From assembly GCA_019242135.1 (NCBI GenBank), contig JAFAWC010000043.1, forward strand, positions 1 to 7,127: 7,127 nt of DNA, read 5' to 3'. A model generated the notes under the pieces. It worked only from the letters and a program-made list of their open reading frames with translations. It was not told the DNA's origin and searched no databases. The stretch's first letter is position 1. The number at the start of each line of letters is the position of its first letter. Positions 5,666 to 7,127 of the stretch are shown here, one piece after another. Made by a program: the position numbers and the translations under genes. This stretch comes from Mycobacteriaceae bacterium. GTDB lineage: Bacteria; Actinomycetota; Actinomycetes; Mycobacteriales; Mycobacteriaceae.

Positions 5666-7127
5666 CTACGGGTCGCGGGGCAGCCCGAGCAGTCGCTCGG
5701 CGATGATGTTCAGCTGCACCTCCGAGGTGCCGCCGTAGATCGTCGTGGCGCGGCTGGCGAGCAGTTGGTCGGCCCACTTGCCCTGCACGGTGTCGGGGTC
5801 GCCGATCGCCCCGTCGGCGCCGAAGGATGAAACCCCGAATTCGGCGTAACCCTGCGCGGTGCGCATGGACAGAAGCTTGGACACCGCCGCAGCGGGCATC
5901 GGATCGAAGCCGGCCAGCGTCAGCAGTGTAGATCGCAGGTTGAGCACCTTGGCGGCGTAGCCCTCGGCGATGAGCCGGCCCGCCCGGTTCTGAGCCACCT
6001 GGTCGAAATGTCCCTCGCGGAGGAACTCAACTAGTCCGTCGAGGTTGGCCAGGAACGGCGCCTCGCTGCTGCCGATCGACACCCGCTCGGCGGTCAGCGT
6101 GGTGCGGCTGACCTCCCATCCGCGGTTCACATCGCCGAGAACCCGATCGTCGGGCACGAAGACGTCGTCGATGAACACAGTGTTGAACATCGCGTTGCCG
6201 GTCAGCTCGCGCAGTGGCCGCACGTCGACGCCGTCGGCGTGCATGTCGAGCAGGAAGTAGGTGATGCCGTTGTGTTTGGGAGCATTCGGGTCGGTGCGGG
6301 CCAGCAGCATCCCCCATTGCGAGACCTGCGCGGCCGTGGTCCAGATCTTCTGACCGGTGATGCGCCAGCCACCGTCGACCTTGGTGGCCTTGGTGGTTAG
6401 CCCGGCCAGGTCCGACCCCGCGCCCGGCTCCGAAAACAGCTGGCACCAGATAATTTCGCCGCGGAAGGTGGGTGGCAGGAAACGCTGCTTCTGCTCATCA
6501 GTTCCCCACGCGACGATCGACGGCACCAGCCATGCGGCGATGCCGAGGTTGGGTCGCCGTACCCGTCCGGCGCTGAACTCCTGCTGGATGATGATCTGTT
6601 CGACCGGGCTGGCCGAGCGGCCCCATGGTTTCGGCAGGTGCGGTGCCACCCAGCCGCCCTCGGCGATTGCCGCAACCCGCTGTTCACGCGGAATCGCTTT
6701 GAGCGCAGCCACTTCGGTGCGAATCTCATCGCGCAGCTTCTCGGTGTCGGGGTCCAGGTCGATGTCGACCTTGCGCAGACCCGTGCTGGTCGCGATGTCT
6801 ACCACCAGCTGGGGGTAGTCGGTGGCGCGGCCGAACGCCGCCGCGATCCCCAGGGCGCGCCGGTAGTAGACGTTCGTGTCGTGCTCCCAGGTGAATCCGA
6901 TGCCACCGTGCACCTGAATGCAGTCCTGGGTGCAGCGTTGCGCGGCGACCGGCGCCAACGTTGCCGCGACGGCTGCCGCGAATTCTGCTGCGGCATGGGG
7001 TTTGTCACTGCGATCCTGGCGGCCCTCGTCGATCGCGCGGGCGGCGTCCCACACGGCGGCCACGGCACGCTCGGTGTCGGCGGCCATCTCGGCGCACTTG
7101 TGCTTGATGGCCTGGAACTGCCCGATG
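5666..7127 (-). CDS. fadE6: Two-domain acyl-CoA dehydrogenase FadE6, C-terminal two thirds
   Basis: This encodes an FAD enzyme for the alpha,beta-dehydrogenation of an acyl-CoA; its 5' end lies beyond the right edge. The 486 visible residues start at IGQFQAIKHKCAEM, so the Met at 7087 is internal. Residues 1 to about 110 are the helical C-terminal domain of a first dehydrogenase unit, with IQVHGGIGFTWEHD (70-83). After a linker (about 110-125), a second, complete unit follows: WCQLFSEPGAGSDLAG (227-242, FAD/substrate loop), WRITGQKIWTT (254-264), LTAERVSIG (344-352) and a C-terminal IYGGTSEVQLNIIAERLLG. In that last motif Gly replaces the Glu of the MCAD-type YEGT; E347 in LTAER aligns by eye with the catalytic Glu of isovaleryl-CoA dehydrogenase. 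M. tuberculosis FadE6 is about 731 residues with the same fusion and the same place beside fadD2, from memory. Substrate is unknown. Confidence 0.92.
   Translation of the reverse strand, partial: IGQFQAIKHKCAEMAADTERAVAAVWDAARAIDEGRQDRSDKPHAAAEFAAAVAATLAPVAAQRCTQDCIQVHGGIGFTWEHDTNVYYRRALGIAAAFGRATDYPQLVVDIATSTGLRKVDIDLDPDTEKLRDEIRTEVAALKAIPREQRVAAIAEGGWVAPHLPKPWGRSASPVEQIIIQQEFSAGRVRRPNLGIAAWLVPSIVAWGTDEQKQRFLPPTFRGEIIWCQLFSEPGAGSDLAGLTTKATKVDGGWRITGQKIWTTAAQVSQWGMLLARTDPNAPKHNGITYFLLDMHADGVDVRPLRELTGNAMFNTVFIDDVFVPDDRVLGDVNRGWEVSRTTLTAERVSIGSSEAPFLANLDGLVEFLREGHFDQVAQNRAGRLIAEGYAAKVLNLRSTLLTLAGFDPMPAAAVSKLLSMRTAQGYAEFGVSSFGADGAIGDPDTVQGKWADQLLASRATTIYGGTSEVQLNIIAERLLGLPRDP

Noticed and set aside
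7085..7087. ATG at 7087 as the true start of the acyl-CoA dehydrogenase
   Set aside because: The frame continues upstream to the window edge with IGQFQAIKHKCAEM, a standard internal dehydrogenase motif, so the gene is truncated by the window and does not start there.
1..7127. Phage, transposon, CRISPR array, tRNA/rRNA or toxin-antitoxin pair
   Set aside because: No transposase or integrase frames, no regularly spaced direct repeats, no tRNA or rRNA signatures and no small paired ORFs with ribosome sites were seen.

Overview
The window looks like chromosomal DNA from a mycobacterium, probably a non-tuberculous Mycolicibacterium or Mycobacterium species. The coding regions are GC-rich throughout. 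The core arrangement is a LigD-type polymerase gene divergent from fadD2, with fadD2 convergent on a two-domain fadE6. As I recall it, this matches Rv0269c-Rv0270-Rv0271c of M. tuberculosis. No database search was possible, so species and gene equivalences rest on recognised motifs and remembered gene order.

Layout, left to right. (1) 1-309, minus strand: N-terminal part of a DHA2-type MFS exporter, cut by the window edge. It has a strong Shine-Dalgarno, a consensus -35, and a perfect inverted repeat over its -10 region, so it looks like a repressor-controlled efflux gene. (2) 373-574: G-rich intergenic DNA with degenerate repeats and a weak hairpin. (3) 575-3847, minus strand: four co-directional genes with gaps of only 37-54 nt, in transcription order a LigD-type primase/polymerase, an unrecognised helical protein, a TauE/SafE membrane transporter and a small nitroreductase. 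They probably form one operon. (4) 3848-3902: a 55-bp divergent promoter region in which both genes have a TANNNT -10 element exactly 6 nt before the ATG, suggesting that both mRNAs are leaderless. (5) 3903-5561, plus strand: fadD2, a complete fatty-acyl-CoA/AMP ligase. (6) 5562-5665: convergent gap filled by a 63-nt near-perfect hairpin. (7) 5666-7127, minus strand: C-terminal two thirds of a fused, two-domain acyl-CoA dehydrogenase (fadE6), running off the right edge.

Working together: FadD2 would activate a fatty acid to its CoA thioester and FadE6 would carry out the first dehydrogenation of an acyl-CoA, although the two genes are transcribed towards each other and cannot share an operon. 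The polymerase belongs to the end-joining and lesion-repair polymerase family but has no Ku or ligase gene beside it here. I see no phage, transposon, CRISPR, tRNA or rRNA. The window is mostly ordinary core and near-core sequence. The parts most worth a second look are the non-coding elements: the paired leaderless promoters, the operator-promoter of the exporter, and the related palindromic repeats placed just after the ends of two transcription units.
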